From NCBI RefSeq assembly GCF_028771845.1, contig NZ_CP118270.1, forward strand, positions 1,984,001 to 2,048,000: 64,000 nt of DNA. Reading direction: 5' to 3'. Source of the DNA: Paenibacillus marchantiae. Its GTDB lineage: Bacteria > Bacillota > Bacilli > Paenibacillales > Paenibacillaceae. The translations under genes were made by a program, and so were the position numbers. Below, one piece after another: positions 52,908 through 61,077 of the stretch. Position 1 is the stretch's first letter. Every line of letters starts with the position of its first letter. The notes beneath the pieces were generated by a model that worked only from the letters and a program-made list of their open reading frames with translations, was not told where the DNA came from and did not search any database.

Positions 52908-53321
52908 TTACATTTCTTTATCAAGATCCACATTGAATGATGCTGTTAAAGGTTTTTGTCCAGAATCATTTGGTATCACTGTAATTTCCACAGTTAGATT
53001 TATAGAGTCAGGCAGATTAACTTGATCTATATTCCCAAATCCGACAAAGTAATAATGCTGTTCGTCTAATTCTATTAAGCCTCCATCTGTCGAGCCAGAA
53101 GATGAAATTAAATTTCCGTCATTATAAAGCTTACAAGAAACATTATACTCTTTCAAACTGAATCCATTCACTTCATACCCGACCTTTATTTGTCCTTCCG
53201 TGTATTCAGCATTTCGTAAATTAATAGTTCCTCTGATGTTTGTAATTATACATGTATGATGGAATCCGGTAGGACGCCCAAATTTTTTTGAAATAATCCC
53301 AACCTTTATTTCGCCTGGCAC
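52908..53321 (-). pseudogene. Probable C-terminal remnant of an anti-sigma-like (DUF4179/DUF5643-type) protein
   Basis: 137 codons, all-beta. It opens at a GTG without a ribosome site, and the frame is closed by a TGA about 12 bases further upstream, so an N-terminal part (cytoplasmic and membrane regions) is missing. The strand pattern INLRNAEYTEGQIKVGYEVNG..YNVSCKLYNDGNLISSSG resembles the extracellular end of DUF4179-type proteins that partner ECF sigma factors. It lies divergently next to a sigma gene. Base composition is AT-rich, unlike that sigma gene. Assignment is tentative. Confidence 0.4.
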
Positions 53322-53367
53322 ACTATATAATTGTCAGGAATTACAGATGCAACTATGGAGGCAAAAG

Positions 53368-55014
53368 ATGGATTCAATTGGTAAAAACGGAAAAGAAGCG
53401 ACGGAAGCGATTCGGAGCTATGTCAAACCGATTTTCGGTTTTGCGTTAAACCGGGTCAAGCAGCGGGCCGAGGCGGAGGATCTGGCTCAGGAGATTATGC
53501 TGCAGTTGTTGAAATCCTTCTCTGGGGTCCGGGACATTAGAAGCCTTGACGCTTACGTCTGGACGGTTGCCCGATACACTTGGGTGAATTGGTTGAAAAA
53601 GCGTGCGCACGCTCCCCAAGCGTTCGAAATCAACGGCATGTCCGAACTGTCTGCCGCCCCTTCCCGGGAGCCTCTTGACCGGCTGCTGGTAACCGAAGCT
53701 TACCGCGAGCTCCGCCGAGAAGTCGCGTTTCTGTCCGACATCCATCGCCGGATCGTGGTCATGCATTACTACGACGAGCTTAAAATCGGCGATATCGCGA
53801 TTGCTCTGAACATTCCTGTAGGCACGGTGAAGTGGCATTTGAGCGAGGCTAAAAAGAAGTTACGGAAAGGGATGAAACGTATGCGTGCAACAGGAACTTT
53901 AAGTGTCAATCCGGTCAGCATGGGGGAAATGGGCCATTCCGGTTCGGCCGGCAGACTGGGCGAAACCAACGATTTTCTTGGACGCGCCTTGGCGCAAAAT
54001 ATCGTTTACGCGGCTTATCACAAGGCGCGTACCGTGCATCAAATCGCGGAGGAGCTCGGAATGCCGCCGTCTTTGCTGGAAGGCGAAGTCCGGCACTTGG
54101 CCGATTACAATTTCCTCATCCAAACCTCTCCCGGCAAATATCAAAGCAATACCATCGTCTGGGACCTCTTCGAGTTGGCCGTAGCCGGTCATCAATTCTG
54201 GCAAGATTGCGCCGCCGAAGTGGCCGATGTTCATTTTGACGCGTTAATGGAAGTTCGCCGGCAAGTTGAGGATAGCGGAGTGTACGTTCCGGACGGCGAC
54301 TATAACTTCCTGCTCTGGACCTTGCTGCCCAAGAACGTCGAGGAGCAATCTTGGCGGAGCATGCCGGCGGGCGAAAACTTCGATGCGGTCGCACCAATGC
54401 GAAAGGACGGAGGTCAGTATATTGCCTATGCGGCGTTAAACCGGAGCCACAATGCCGATCCGGGTTTTGATTTGAGTAGTTACGTCACCTTCGGTCCGTC
54501 GCTCCGCTACGTCGAAGACACTCCCTTATACTTGTGGCAATTCAATACGTACTGGAGCGACCGCCAGATGGATTGGCGTTTCCTGGAATACCGGAATGTC
54601 GAGATTTGTCATGCGTTCCAACAAGGGGAACTGCCCGACAACGAAGAGAACGCCGAGCAATATTCGTTCCTGCTGGAGAAGGGGTACATCCGCAAGACGG
54701 AGGAGGGGTACAAGTTCAATGCGGTTTGGATCGACTCTCCGCAAACGTTGGATCGGTTGAACAAGGCAATGCCGGATTTGTCCGCTCTGTATGCGCCTGC
54801 TGTCGGCAAGCTCTACGACAAAATGCTCAAGCTGTTCCTGCAAAATCAGCCGAAGCATTTGGAGCCGCAGCTTGCATACATGGTGAGAGGCAACACCGGC
54901 GGAGGCCGGCTTGTCGCTTATATTTTGAAGCATTTGATCGATAACGGGAAGTTGAAACCGCCGTTGCCGCACCAGCAGAAGACGATTTCAACCTGGATGG
55001 GGCCGGTCAAGTAA
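53368..55014 (+). CDS. ECF-type RNA polymerase sigma factor with long C-terminal extension
   Basis: 548 residues, ATG at 53368 with GGAGG upstream. Region 2 (about 15-85): VKQRAEAEDLAQEIMLQLLKSF and YVWTVARYTWVNWLKKR. Region 4 (about 110-175): DIHRRIVVMHYYDELKIGDIAIALNIPVGTVKWHLSEAKKKLRKG. About 370 further residues follow, against a usual ECF length near 180. First is a winged-helix-like segment (about 205-260, KARTVHQIAEELGMPPSLLEGEVRHLADYNFLIQ). Then comes an aromatic-rich domain with GDYNFLLWTLLPKNVEEQSW, PGFDLSSYVTFGPSLRY and LPDNEENAEQYSFLLEKGYIRKTEEGYKFN. It may act as a built-in sensor or anti-sigma. The coding sequence is distinctly GC-rich compared with neighbours, suggesting transfer. 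Confidence 0.88.
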   Translation: MDSIGKNGKEATEAIRSYVKPIFGFALNRVKQRAEAEDLAQEIMLQLLKSFSGVRDIRSLDAYVWTVARYTWVNWLKKRAHAPQAFEINGMSELSAAPSREPLDRLLVTEAYRELRREVAFLSDIHRRIVVMHYYDELKIGDIAIALNIPVGTVKWHLSEAKKKLRKGMKRMRATGTLSVNPVSMGEMGHSGSAGRLGETNDFLGRALAQNIVYAAYHKARTVHQIAEELGMPPSLLEGEVRHLADYNFLIQTSPGKYQSNTIVWDLFELAVAGHQFWQDCAAEVADVHFDALMEVRRQVEDSGVYVPDGDYNFLLWTLLPKNVEEQSWRSMPAGENFDAVAPMRKDGGQYIAYAALNRSHNADPGFDLSSYVTFGPSLRYVEDTPLYLWQFNTYWSDRQMDWRFLEYRNVEICHAFQQGELPDNEENAEQYSFLLEKGYIRKTEEGYKFNAVWIDSPQTLDRLNKAMPDLSALYAPAVGKLYDKMLKLFLQNQPKHLEPQLAYMVRGNTGGGRLVAYILKHLIDNGKLKPPLPHQQKTISTWMGPVK

Positions 55015-55142
55015 GTCGGTTCGGAAATGTATACGAAGAATAGCCGTTCCCGGGCGGTGGCCAATTTTTAGTAAAACTCTTTCTTGTCCGCAACCAACCG
55101 TGAGAGGCCAGATGCTCCACTACTCAGCAGATCTCAGCAAAA

Positions 55143-55195
55143 CTGCCCGTTAGTTGAACAAAGGCAGCCGATTAAATGATCGGCTGCCATCTTTG
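55143..55195 (-). terminator. Terminator module (repeat copy A) after the GNAT gene
   Basis: On the minus strand GGCAGCCGAT..ATCGGCTGCC forms the stem, followed by a T-rich tail and TTCAACTAACGGGCAG. The 30 bases at 55143-55172 match 55786-55815 at 28 positions. Confidence 0.65.
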
Positions 55196-55236
55196 TATCT
55201 ATTGAGTTAATGTTTTTACGTTAGCTTAACAAACTA

Positions 55237-55734
55237 CTATAATAATTTAGACATATAATACTGATCGAAAAGTTTATCATTTATCAATAGAGAGTTTCTT
55301 TTTATTCCTTCTATCTCAAATCCCATTTTTTTATATAAAGATACTCCTGCTTCATTTTGAATGACCACTGTAAGTTCTAATCGTAAGATATTATGAGCTC
55401 TTGCCCATTCTTCTAACCTTTGAAATAGATTTGTTCCTATACCACGACCTGTGTACTCTTCTAAAATACCTATAACTAGGTATGCTGAATGCTTTGTTCT
55501 TCTTGTGTCTCCGCCAATGACTGCTATATATCCTACTAACTTTCCAGCTTGTTCTGCAACAAGTACTGTTGAATTACTCACTTTTTTCACTCGTTCCAGC
55601 CATTTACGTTGCTGTTCAGAAGAACCTTTTCTTTCTCCTGGTTCCATAAGCATATAATAAGCCTCGGTTTCAACTTCCTTCATAAGCAAATTAAAACTTT
55701 CAGCATCCTCAGGTTCTATCTCTCTGATAAACAT
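55237..55734 (-). CDS. GNAT family N-acetyltransferase, AT-rich
   Basis: 165 residues, ATG at 55734 with GGGGG 5 bases upstream. FIREIEPEDAESFNLLMKEVETEAYYMLMEPGER, YLVIGILEEYTGRGIGTNLFQRLEEWA (acetyl-CoA loop GRGIGT) and SLYKKMGFEIEGIKRNSLLINDKLFDQYYMSKL identify a RimJ/RimL or YkkB-like acetyltransferase. Visibly more AT-rich than the preceding sigma gene and enclosed by two copies of a terminator-containing repeat, so it may be a transferred cassette. Confidence 0.87.
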   Translation of the reverse strand: MFIREIEPEDAESFNLLMKEVETEAYYMLMEPGERKGSSEQQRKWLERVKKVSNSTVLVAEQAGKLVGYIAVIGGDTRRTKHSAYLVIGILEEYTGRGIGTNLFQRLEEWARAHNILRLELTVVIQNEAGVSLYKKMGFEIEGIKRNSLLINDKLFDQYYMSKLL

Positions 55735-55775
55735 CGAATCCCCCTTAATACACATATCCAATATTATACATCTTA

Positions 55776-55836
55776 TTCAACTAACCTGCCCGTTAGTTGA
55801 ATAAAAGCAGCCGATCACGTTGATCAGCTGCTTTCT
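55776..55836 (-). terminator. Terminator module (repeat copy B) after the DHFR-like gene
   Basis: TTCAACTAAC..GTTAGTTGAA (55776-55801) is a perfect 10-base-arm dyad with loop CTGCCC. Next to it AGCAGCCGATCA..TGATCAGCTGCT (about 55806-55831) forms the terminator stem on the minus strand. It shares a 30-base block with copy A. Confidence 0.65.
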
Positions 55837-55883
55837 TGGTCTTATTGAGCTTTTTTTTAGCGTAATCACCTTAAGTGACAAGG

Positions 55884-56459
55884 TCATCTTACCGTCTGGT
55901 AAACGAGACCAATGGCTCCAGAATCAAAGGTCTTATTTTCGATTAGCTTAAGATTGATCTTCTCCTTGAGGCCTTGGAATAATGGCAATCCCTTACCGAT
56001 CAGGACGGGAGAAACCGTAATTTTATACTCATCAATTAAATCAAGCTGCATAAGGTGGTGTGCGAACCTAGGACTGCCGAGGATGACCATATCTTTGCCT
56101 GGCTGCTCTTTAAGGTTATTGATCTCTTCCTCGATATCTTCTTTCACGAGTCTTGAATTATTCCATTCGACTTTCTCCAACGTCGTGGAAAAAACGATTT
56201 TGGCTGTCTTTTCGATCCACTCAGCATGATCCCGTTCATGTTGCGAAGCTGACGGGTCCGAAGGCACAGATGGCCAGTAACTGTGCATCATCTGATAAGT
56301 CCCACGCCCCCAAATGACAGTGTCGGCGGTACTCAGAATTTCTTTCGCGTGTTTCTCCAAATCAGCATCGTAGGCAACCCAGCCAATGTCCATTTCACCA
56401 TTCGGCCCTTCTACAAAACCGTCAAGCGATGCGTGAAGAAATAGAACGAGTTTTCTCAT
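55884..56459 (-). CDS. Dihydrofolate reductase/RibD C-terminal-like protein
   Basis: 191 residues, AGGAG about 9 bases before the ATG. MRKLVLFLHASLDGFVEGPNGEMDIGWVAYD, STADTVIWGRGTYQMMHSYWPS, KIVFSTTLEKVEWNNSRLV, DMVILGSPRFAHHLMQLDLIDEYKITVSPVLIGKGLPLF are the landmarks of the YwjB/YyaP-type RibD-C reductases common in Bacillales. NADPH-dependent; the physiological substrate is not known. Confidence 0.88.
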   Translation of the reverse strand: MRKLVLFLHASLDGFVEGPNGEMDIGWVAYDADLEKHAKEILSTADTVIWGRGTYQMMHSYWPSVPSDPSASQHERDHAEWIEKTAKIVFSTTLEKVEWNNSRLVKEDIEEEINNLKEQPGKDMVILGSPRFAHHLMQLDLIDEYKITVSPVLIGKGLPLFQGLKEKINLKLIENKTFDSGAIGLVYQTVR

Positions 56460-56642
56460 TTTCAGTTCTCCTTTGTGCATGAGGGATATCTAACTATGAA
56501 CATATTTTTCTTATTCGATGAGGTATCCTCATATTCCTTGTTGTCTATATGAGCATTTTTAAGCACAAATCTGAATTCAGCCTTTTTTCAGGTACAGGCA
56601 TTATACTATTCCCGAATCCTGTACTGGAAAAGGAGTTTTGGC

Positions 56643-58226
56643 ATGTCTAAGGTGATCCATAAGTCGCTTTATCTCATTCTGCTTGTTTTTGTCGGCGTGT
56701 TTATCGTATCGTCCCTGTTTGTCCGGGCGCAGTACAACTACACCTTGTATGGGGATAATCCGATTCTGGGTACGCAGCAGTGGAGTATTTTTATCCCGGT
56801 AATTGCTTTGCTTCTGGTATCGGGTGTGGGGTTATACCGCCTTTGCCTGAAGCTTAACAAATACAGCCCAAAGGTTGTCATTCCGGTGGTGCTGCTATGT
56901 TCGCTGGCCATTCAAATCATCATTATCTTCGTGTTTCCACGAGTGCCTACGGATGATTCACAGACCGTGCTTTCACTCGCGATGAACATGCTTTACGATC
57001 TCGATTATTCTTCGTTTGAATCGGGCGGATATCTGCACATGTTCCCGTTCAACTTTTCTACCGTTTTGTATCTAAAGACATTGCTGTACCTGTTCCCGGA
57101 TAATTATCTGGTAATCAAGCTGTTCAATATTTTGTTTGCAACGGTAACGACATTAATGATTTATCTCATTTATAAACAGTTAAATCATAAGTCCGCGGAA
57201 CGTGATTACGGGGTTCTGATCTTTGCAGCCACGTATCTGCCATCCCTGTTCCTGAACAACCTGATCTATAACGATGTTATTGCTACGGCATTTCTGACGT
57301 CTTGTTTATACTTTTTGATTCGGTTTATACGTGCAAAGTCTTGGCGGACAATCGTCATTGCCGCCATTCTGCTCGCGATTGGCAACTACTTCCGAAGCAT
57401 TGGCGTAATTGTGCTGATTGCTGCTATGTTAACCATCCTGCTAAATATGCGAAGTATTGGATTCAAGAAAGTGATTGTCTCCGTCTTCGTGCTGGCTACG
57501 TTGTTTAACGTCCCAGGGTGGACTCAGAATGCGGTATTAAAATCTTCGGGTGCTGTAAGTGAATCTGATGGGGAAAATTCGGCACCGGTCTATATGTGGT
57601 TGAACATGGGTATTAATCTGGAACGATTCGGCTTCTGGGACAACATGGAGAGCTACCAGATCTATCAAAGAGAAGCCAACTATAATAAAGCTGAAAGTAC
57701 AGAACTGTACAAGCAGGAGATTGAACGCAAGCTTTCGGAAGCCAGCTTAAGTGACTTGGCCCAGATGTATTACAAAAAGATCATTTGGACCTGGACTGAA
57801 GGTACCTACCAAATGGATCGATATGGCATCGGTAATGAAAGCTCCTCGGGTATGGGAGGAGGAAGAGGTGGCGGAATTGCCGGCTCCTACAGTTATACCA
57901 ATGCGGTAACAGACGTATTCAAGGGAGATTCCGTCTACCGGACGGGGGTGCTTTGGATCGTTTATGTCATGAATTTCATGATGTACTGTTTTATTTTCAT
58001 TCGCTTGGTCGGTGGAATTCGTGGAAAGCGGTATGACGAAGTCTCTTTGATTCTGGTTATTCTCGGATTTATCGGGTTCTATATTCTGTGGGAGATTAAA
58101 TCGAGGTATATCTATCCCGTATATCCGCTGCTGGTTGTATTGTCGTACATGGGATTTAAAGATGCGTATAACTTCATGTTTCATAGAAAACTTGGCTGGG
58201 AACGTTCTTCCCTGAGAAAAGGGTGA
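56643..58226 (+). CDS. GT39-like membrane glycosyltransferase
   Basis: 527 residues, AAAGGAG upstream. Ten or more TM helices. An outer loop after TM2-3 has IFVFPRVPTDDSQTVLSLAMNMLYDLDYSSFESGGYLHMFPFN, whose Asp pair corresponds to the catalytic loop of ArnT/PMT-type GT-C enzymes that use polyprenyl-linked sugars. Near residue 400 a loop is Gly/Met-rich (SSSGMGGGRGGGIAGSYS), an unusual insert also echoed in the following lipoprotein. The lipoprotein starts 6 bases after the stop, so the two are cotranscribed. Confidence 0.82.
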   Translation: MSKVIHKSLYLILLVFVGVFIVSSLFVRAQYNYTLYGDNPILGTQQWSIFIPVIALLLVSGVGLYRLCLKLNKYSPKVVIPVVLLCSLAIQIIIIFVFPRVPTDDSQTVLSLAMNMLYDLDYSSFESGGYLHMFPFNFSTVLYLKTLLYLFPDNYLVIKLFNILFATVTTLMIYLIYKQLNHKSAERDYGVLIFAATYLPSLFLNNLIYNDVIATAFLTSCLYFLIRFIRAKSWRTIVIAAILLAIGNYFRSIGVIVLIAAMLTILLNMRSIGFKKVIVSVFVLATLFNVPGWTQNAVLKSSGAVSESDGENSAPVYMWLNMGINLERFGFWDNMESYQIYQREANYNKAESTELYKQEIERKLSEASLSDLAQMYYKKIIWTWTEGTYQMDRYGIGNESSSGMGGGRGGGIAGSYSYTNAVTDVFKGDSVYRTGVLWIVYVMNFMMYCFIFIRLVGGIRGKRYDEVSLILVILGFIGFYILWEIKSRYIYPVYPLLVVLSYMGFKDAYNFMFHRKLGWERSSLRKG

Positions 58227-58231
58227 TCCGT

Positions 58232-58819
58232 ATGCGAAAAAATGGTTATCTCACATCGGCTATGCTCTTGCTGCTGACCTGCTCCGTTTTGCTCTCTGCT
58301 TGTGATGTTATTACTGCCCAGAACATTACGAATACCGGTTCTGCACAAGGCATAAACGGTGGCGGAATGATGAATGGCGGTGGCCCGGGTATGAATGGAG
58401 GAACACAGAGGGGCGGGGGGCAAGGGATGAATGGCAGAACAGGTGGTCAGGACAATATGCGGGGGATGATGAATGCCGATCTTACAGGCAGAGTGATCTC
58501 TGCCACAGGGAGTACCGTCACGATCTCGTTGCTTGAGGTGGAGGATAACTCATCCACAGGCTCGACTAATGGAAATGGAAGACAACCTGGCGCCTCCAGA
58601 GGCGGAAGCATGGAAATGAAAGATACGGGCATTGAAATGAAGTTGGACATCAGTGAGGATGTGGATATCACGGAAGGCATGGGCATGGGTGCCCCAGGCA
58701 ACAACCAAAATGCTAATTCATCCATTCAGGTGTCTGATCTGAAAGAGGGAGATGTCGTTATGGTTTGGTATAAGGAGAACACCGAGACCGTAGAGCGAAT
58801 GGTTGTTACACAGTCTTGA
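58232..58819 (+). CDS. Gly/Met-rich lipoprotein
   Basis: 195 residues with ATG at 58232; a GTG at 58223 is also possible. Lipoprotein signal TSAMLLLLTCSVLLSAC, lipobox LSAC. Then a Gly/Met/Asn-rich repeat region (about 35-80: GGGMMNGGGPGMNGGTQ), followed by a beta domain with GRVISATGSTVTISLLEVED, IEMKLDISEDVDITEG and LKEGDVVMVWYKENTETVERMVV. The domain resembles small surface beta-barrels. Probably works at the membrane surface with the GT39-like partner. Confidence 0.8.
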   Translation: MRKNGYLTSAMLLLLTCSVLLSACDVITAQNITNTGSAQGINGGGMMNGGGPGMNGGTQRGGGQGMNGRTGGQDNMRGMMNADLTGRVISATGSTVTISLLEVEDNSSTGSTNGNGRQPGASRGGSMEMKDTGIEMKLDISEDVDITEGMGMGAPGNNQNANSSIQVSDLKEGDVVMVWYKENTETVERMVVTQS

Positions 58820-58888
58820 TATTCGTTGCCTAAGATCACCTGATGGAGTATTATGGAAATAACTTGATTTTCGGAAGGAGTGAGCGTC

Positions 58889-58951
58889 ATGAAACGACGG
58901 GCTAAGATGATGCAAAGCGTTACTACAACAATTAAGGTGATTACGAACTGA
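58889..58951 (+). CDS. Possible 20-residue peptide with strong ribosome site
   Basis: AAGGAGTGAGCGTC precedes an ATG frame reading MKRRAKMMQSVTTTIKVITN. The ribosome site is good and the peptide is basic, but it is very short and I recognise no family. It lies between the lipoprotein stop and a terminator at 59109, so it may be translated in the same transcript. Confidence 0.3.
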   Translation: MKRRAKMMQSVTTTIKVITN

Positions 58952-59108
58952 ATAGATCCGGCAGAGCAACGAACACATGGCGAAGCATTCGGAGTCTGCT
59001 AATGTGACGATCTGAAGTCTGCCGAGATATAGGGATATAACTGCTCATTTTTCCTGGTATGCACGAGGTTTATTTGCTTATGCAATCTCTCATGCATCCA
59101 GAATTTTT

Positions 59109-59138
59109 AAAGCCGCAGGCATAGCCTGCGGCTTTTTG
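59109..59138 (+). terminator. Terminator of the GT39-lipoprotein operon
   Basis: AAGCCGCAGGC pairs perfectly with GCCTGCGGCTT, followed by a T run. Confidence 0.85.
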
Positions 59139-59204
59139 CGCTCAAAAATAGGATTCGGAACCTAAAAGCGTTCTATATTAGATGACCACTAAGGAGATAT
59201 GCCC

Positions 59205-60209
59205 ATGTTAAAACTTAAATATTTATTCCATAATAACGATCTCGCCGAGATGATTTTGAAAAACTGGAGTTATGATCCGGAGTCACTGGACATGTTCCAG
59301 TATTATCGTATATCCTCCAATGCCGTGTATCCGTTCAGGGATCAGGGAGAGGTTTACTTGCTTCGTTTTGCCCCTGTAGATGAGAAAAATCAAACCAATC
59401 TTGCAGCGGAGTTGGAGTTCCTGTCCTATCTTAAACTAAATCAATATGGCGCCATGGAAGCAGTACCTTCCCATGCAGGAAAAGAGCTGGTAGTGGCTCA
59501 TACGCCTTGGGGAATGTATTATGCCTCTGTATTCAAACGAGTTCCTGGTAACCAGATGGGCAGTATCGATATAAATGACCAGATCGTGCACAGCTTGGGT
59601 GAGGCATTGGGTAAGCTACATCGTTTATCTTGTGAATACACACCCAAACAGGCAAAACGCTGGACATATATCGATGTACTGGATTGGATGAAGGACGTTC
59701 TGGGGGAGTTCCCTGGCGAGAATGCGGCGCTCAATGAGGTAGAAGTTCTCCGAAATTATTTTGCAAATTGGCCCGTTACACAGCAGAACTTCGGGTTAAT
59801 ACATTATGATTTTGAACTGGATAATGTCTTCTATGACGAGGAGAGTCATTCCTGTTACGCCATTGACTTCGATGACGCCATGTACCACTGGTACGCAATG
59901 GATGTGGAGCAGAGTCTGGATAGTTTACGGGATGAAATTCAGCCGGATGAATGGGAACAGAAGAAGCAAATATTCTTGCAAGGGTATTGGAAAGAAGCAG
60001 GAGACGTCTATGATATGGAGTCGATGTTCCCAGCATTTCGTCGCTTTGCCAATCTGTACGGTTATGTACGTGTGCTTCGATCTGGGGCAGAACAATGGGC
60101 GCATGAGCCGGAATGGATGAGTGGATTAAGAGCAAGGCTGGATAAATCGATGGCAGTAAAAGCAAAACAGTTTGGTCAGCAGCAGCCCCTCCAACTACCG
60201 GCAAATTGA
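59205..60209 (+). CDS. APH-family phosphotransferase
   Basis: 334 residues, ATG at 59205 about 8 bases after AAGGAG. N-lobe around YYRISSNAVYPFRDQGEVYLLRFAP (Arg in place of a usual Lys is possible), catalytic loop GLIHYDFELDNVFYDEES (HYDFxxxN) and metal loop YAIDFDDAMYHWYAMDVE. The RFAP and HYDFELDN motifs place it among the CotS/YtmP-type kinase-like proteins of Bacillales, whose substrates are unknown. Monocistronic. Confidence 0.83.
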   Translation: MLKLKYLFHNNDLAEMILKNWSYDPESLDMFQYYRISSNAVYPFRDQGEVYLLRFAPVDEKNQTNLAAELEFLSYLKLNQYGAMEAVPSHAGKELVVAHTPWGMYYASVFKRVPGNQMGSIDINDQIVHSLGEALGKLHRLSCEYTPKQAKRWTYIDVLDWMKDVLGEFPGENAALNEVEVLRNYFANWPVTQQNFGLIHYDFELDNVFYDEESHSCYAIDFDDAMYHWYAMDVEQSLDSLRDEIQPDEWEQKKQIFLQGYWKEAGDVYDMESMFPAFRRFANLYGYVRVLRSGAEQWAHEPEWMSGLRARLDKSMAVKAKQFGQQQPLQLPAN

Positions 60210-60411
60210 TCCTCAGTACTTTTTCGGTCAAGATGATTATCTGGCCTCTGCATAAGTGCAACGAAATAATGATTGATTTTTTATTCGCCTCCATTGTAAC
60301 ATTAGATTAAGCGCTATACCTTTTATTAAAACATCAATGTTGGATTACATGGTCAAGTGGAAACCGGCAATTCGTTTCACCAATTGAATGAAGAGGACGG
60401 TCATAACGAAC

Positions 60412-60942
60412 ATGGACGACAAAAAGTTAATTATCTTTTTTGACAGCGGCGATACCATTGTTGATGAATCGACCGAGATTCGGGACGAAGAGGGAATTGT
60501 TCTGAGTGCGGATCTGATTCCGGGTGCGGATATTACGATTCAGAAGCTTCATGAAAAAGGGTACACGCTGGCCCTGGTTGCTGACGGCGATGCACAATCC
60601 TTCAAGAACGTATTTAAGCAGCATGGACTTCATGATTATTTTAGCGCAATGATTATTTCGGAAAATATTAAAGCCAGCAAGCCAAGCCCGCGGATGTTTA
60701 AGGCAGCAATTGGTGCCCTTGATTTGTCCGAAGGGGATTTTTCAAGAACAGTGATGATTGGCAATAACCTGAGTCGTGATATGAAGGGAGCCAACGCACT
60801 TGGCATCACCAGCATCTTTCAGAGCTGGACGCCACGTTATCCCCATGAGCCATTGGATGAAACAGAACGTCCAACTCACACAGTTGGTGAACCGTTGGAG
60901 CTGCTTGAACTTATTGAACGGCTAAATGCCGAAGTCAAATAA
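60412..60942 (+). CDS. HAD superfamily hydrolase
   Basis: 176 residues if the ATG at 60412 is used; the ATG at 60388 would add 8 residues and neither has an ideal ribosome site. Motif I is FFDSGDT, where the second Asp of DxD is replaced by Gly, with Asp one position later. Lys lies in NIKASKPSPRMFKAA and motif IV is MIGNNLSRDMKGANALG. The replacement resembles the DxGG-type HAD subset. Small-molecule phosphatase is the best guess. Strong terminator downstream. Confidence 0.8.
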   Translation: MDDKKLIIFFDSGDTIVDESTEIRDEEGIVLSADLIPGADITIQKLHEKGYTLALVADGDAQSFKNVFKQHGLHDYFSAMIISENIKASKPSPRMFKAAIGALDLSEGDFSRTVMIGNNLSRDMKGANALGITSIFQSWTPRYPHEPLDETERPTHTVGEPLELLELIERLNAEVK

Positions 60943-60960
60943 ATAAATGTTTGCTTGCAT

Positions 60961-61018
60961 GCCCTTGAGCAGAAGGATCGAATGTCATTCTACCTTCTGC
61001 TCAAGGGCTATTTTTACT
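60961..61018 (+). terminator. Strong terminator after the HAD gene
   Basis: GCCCTTGAGCAGAAGG pairs with CCTTCTGCTCAAGGGC around a loop of about 17 bases, then a T-rich tail. Confidence 0.85.
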
Positions 61019-61077
61019 TTTTTACATGAGAAAATGATAGAATGATCGTAAAATCCGGAACTGGGGTAGGTGTTCAC

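Noticed and set aside
55776-55801. The TTCAACTAAC/GTTAGTTGAA dyad as an insertion sequence end
   Set aside because: No transposase or matching opposite terminal repeat is present; the block is fused to terminators, so it is reported only as a repeat module.
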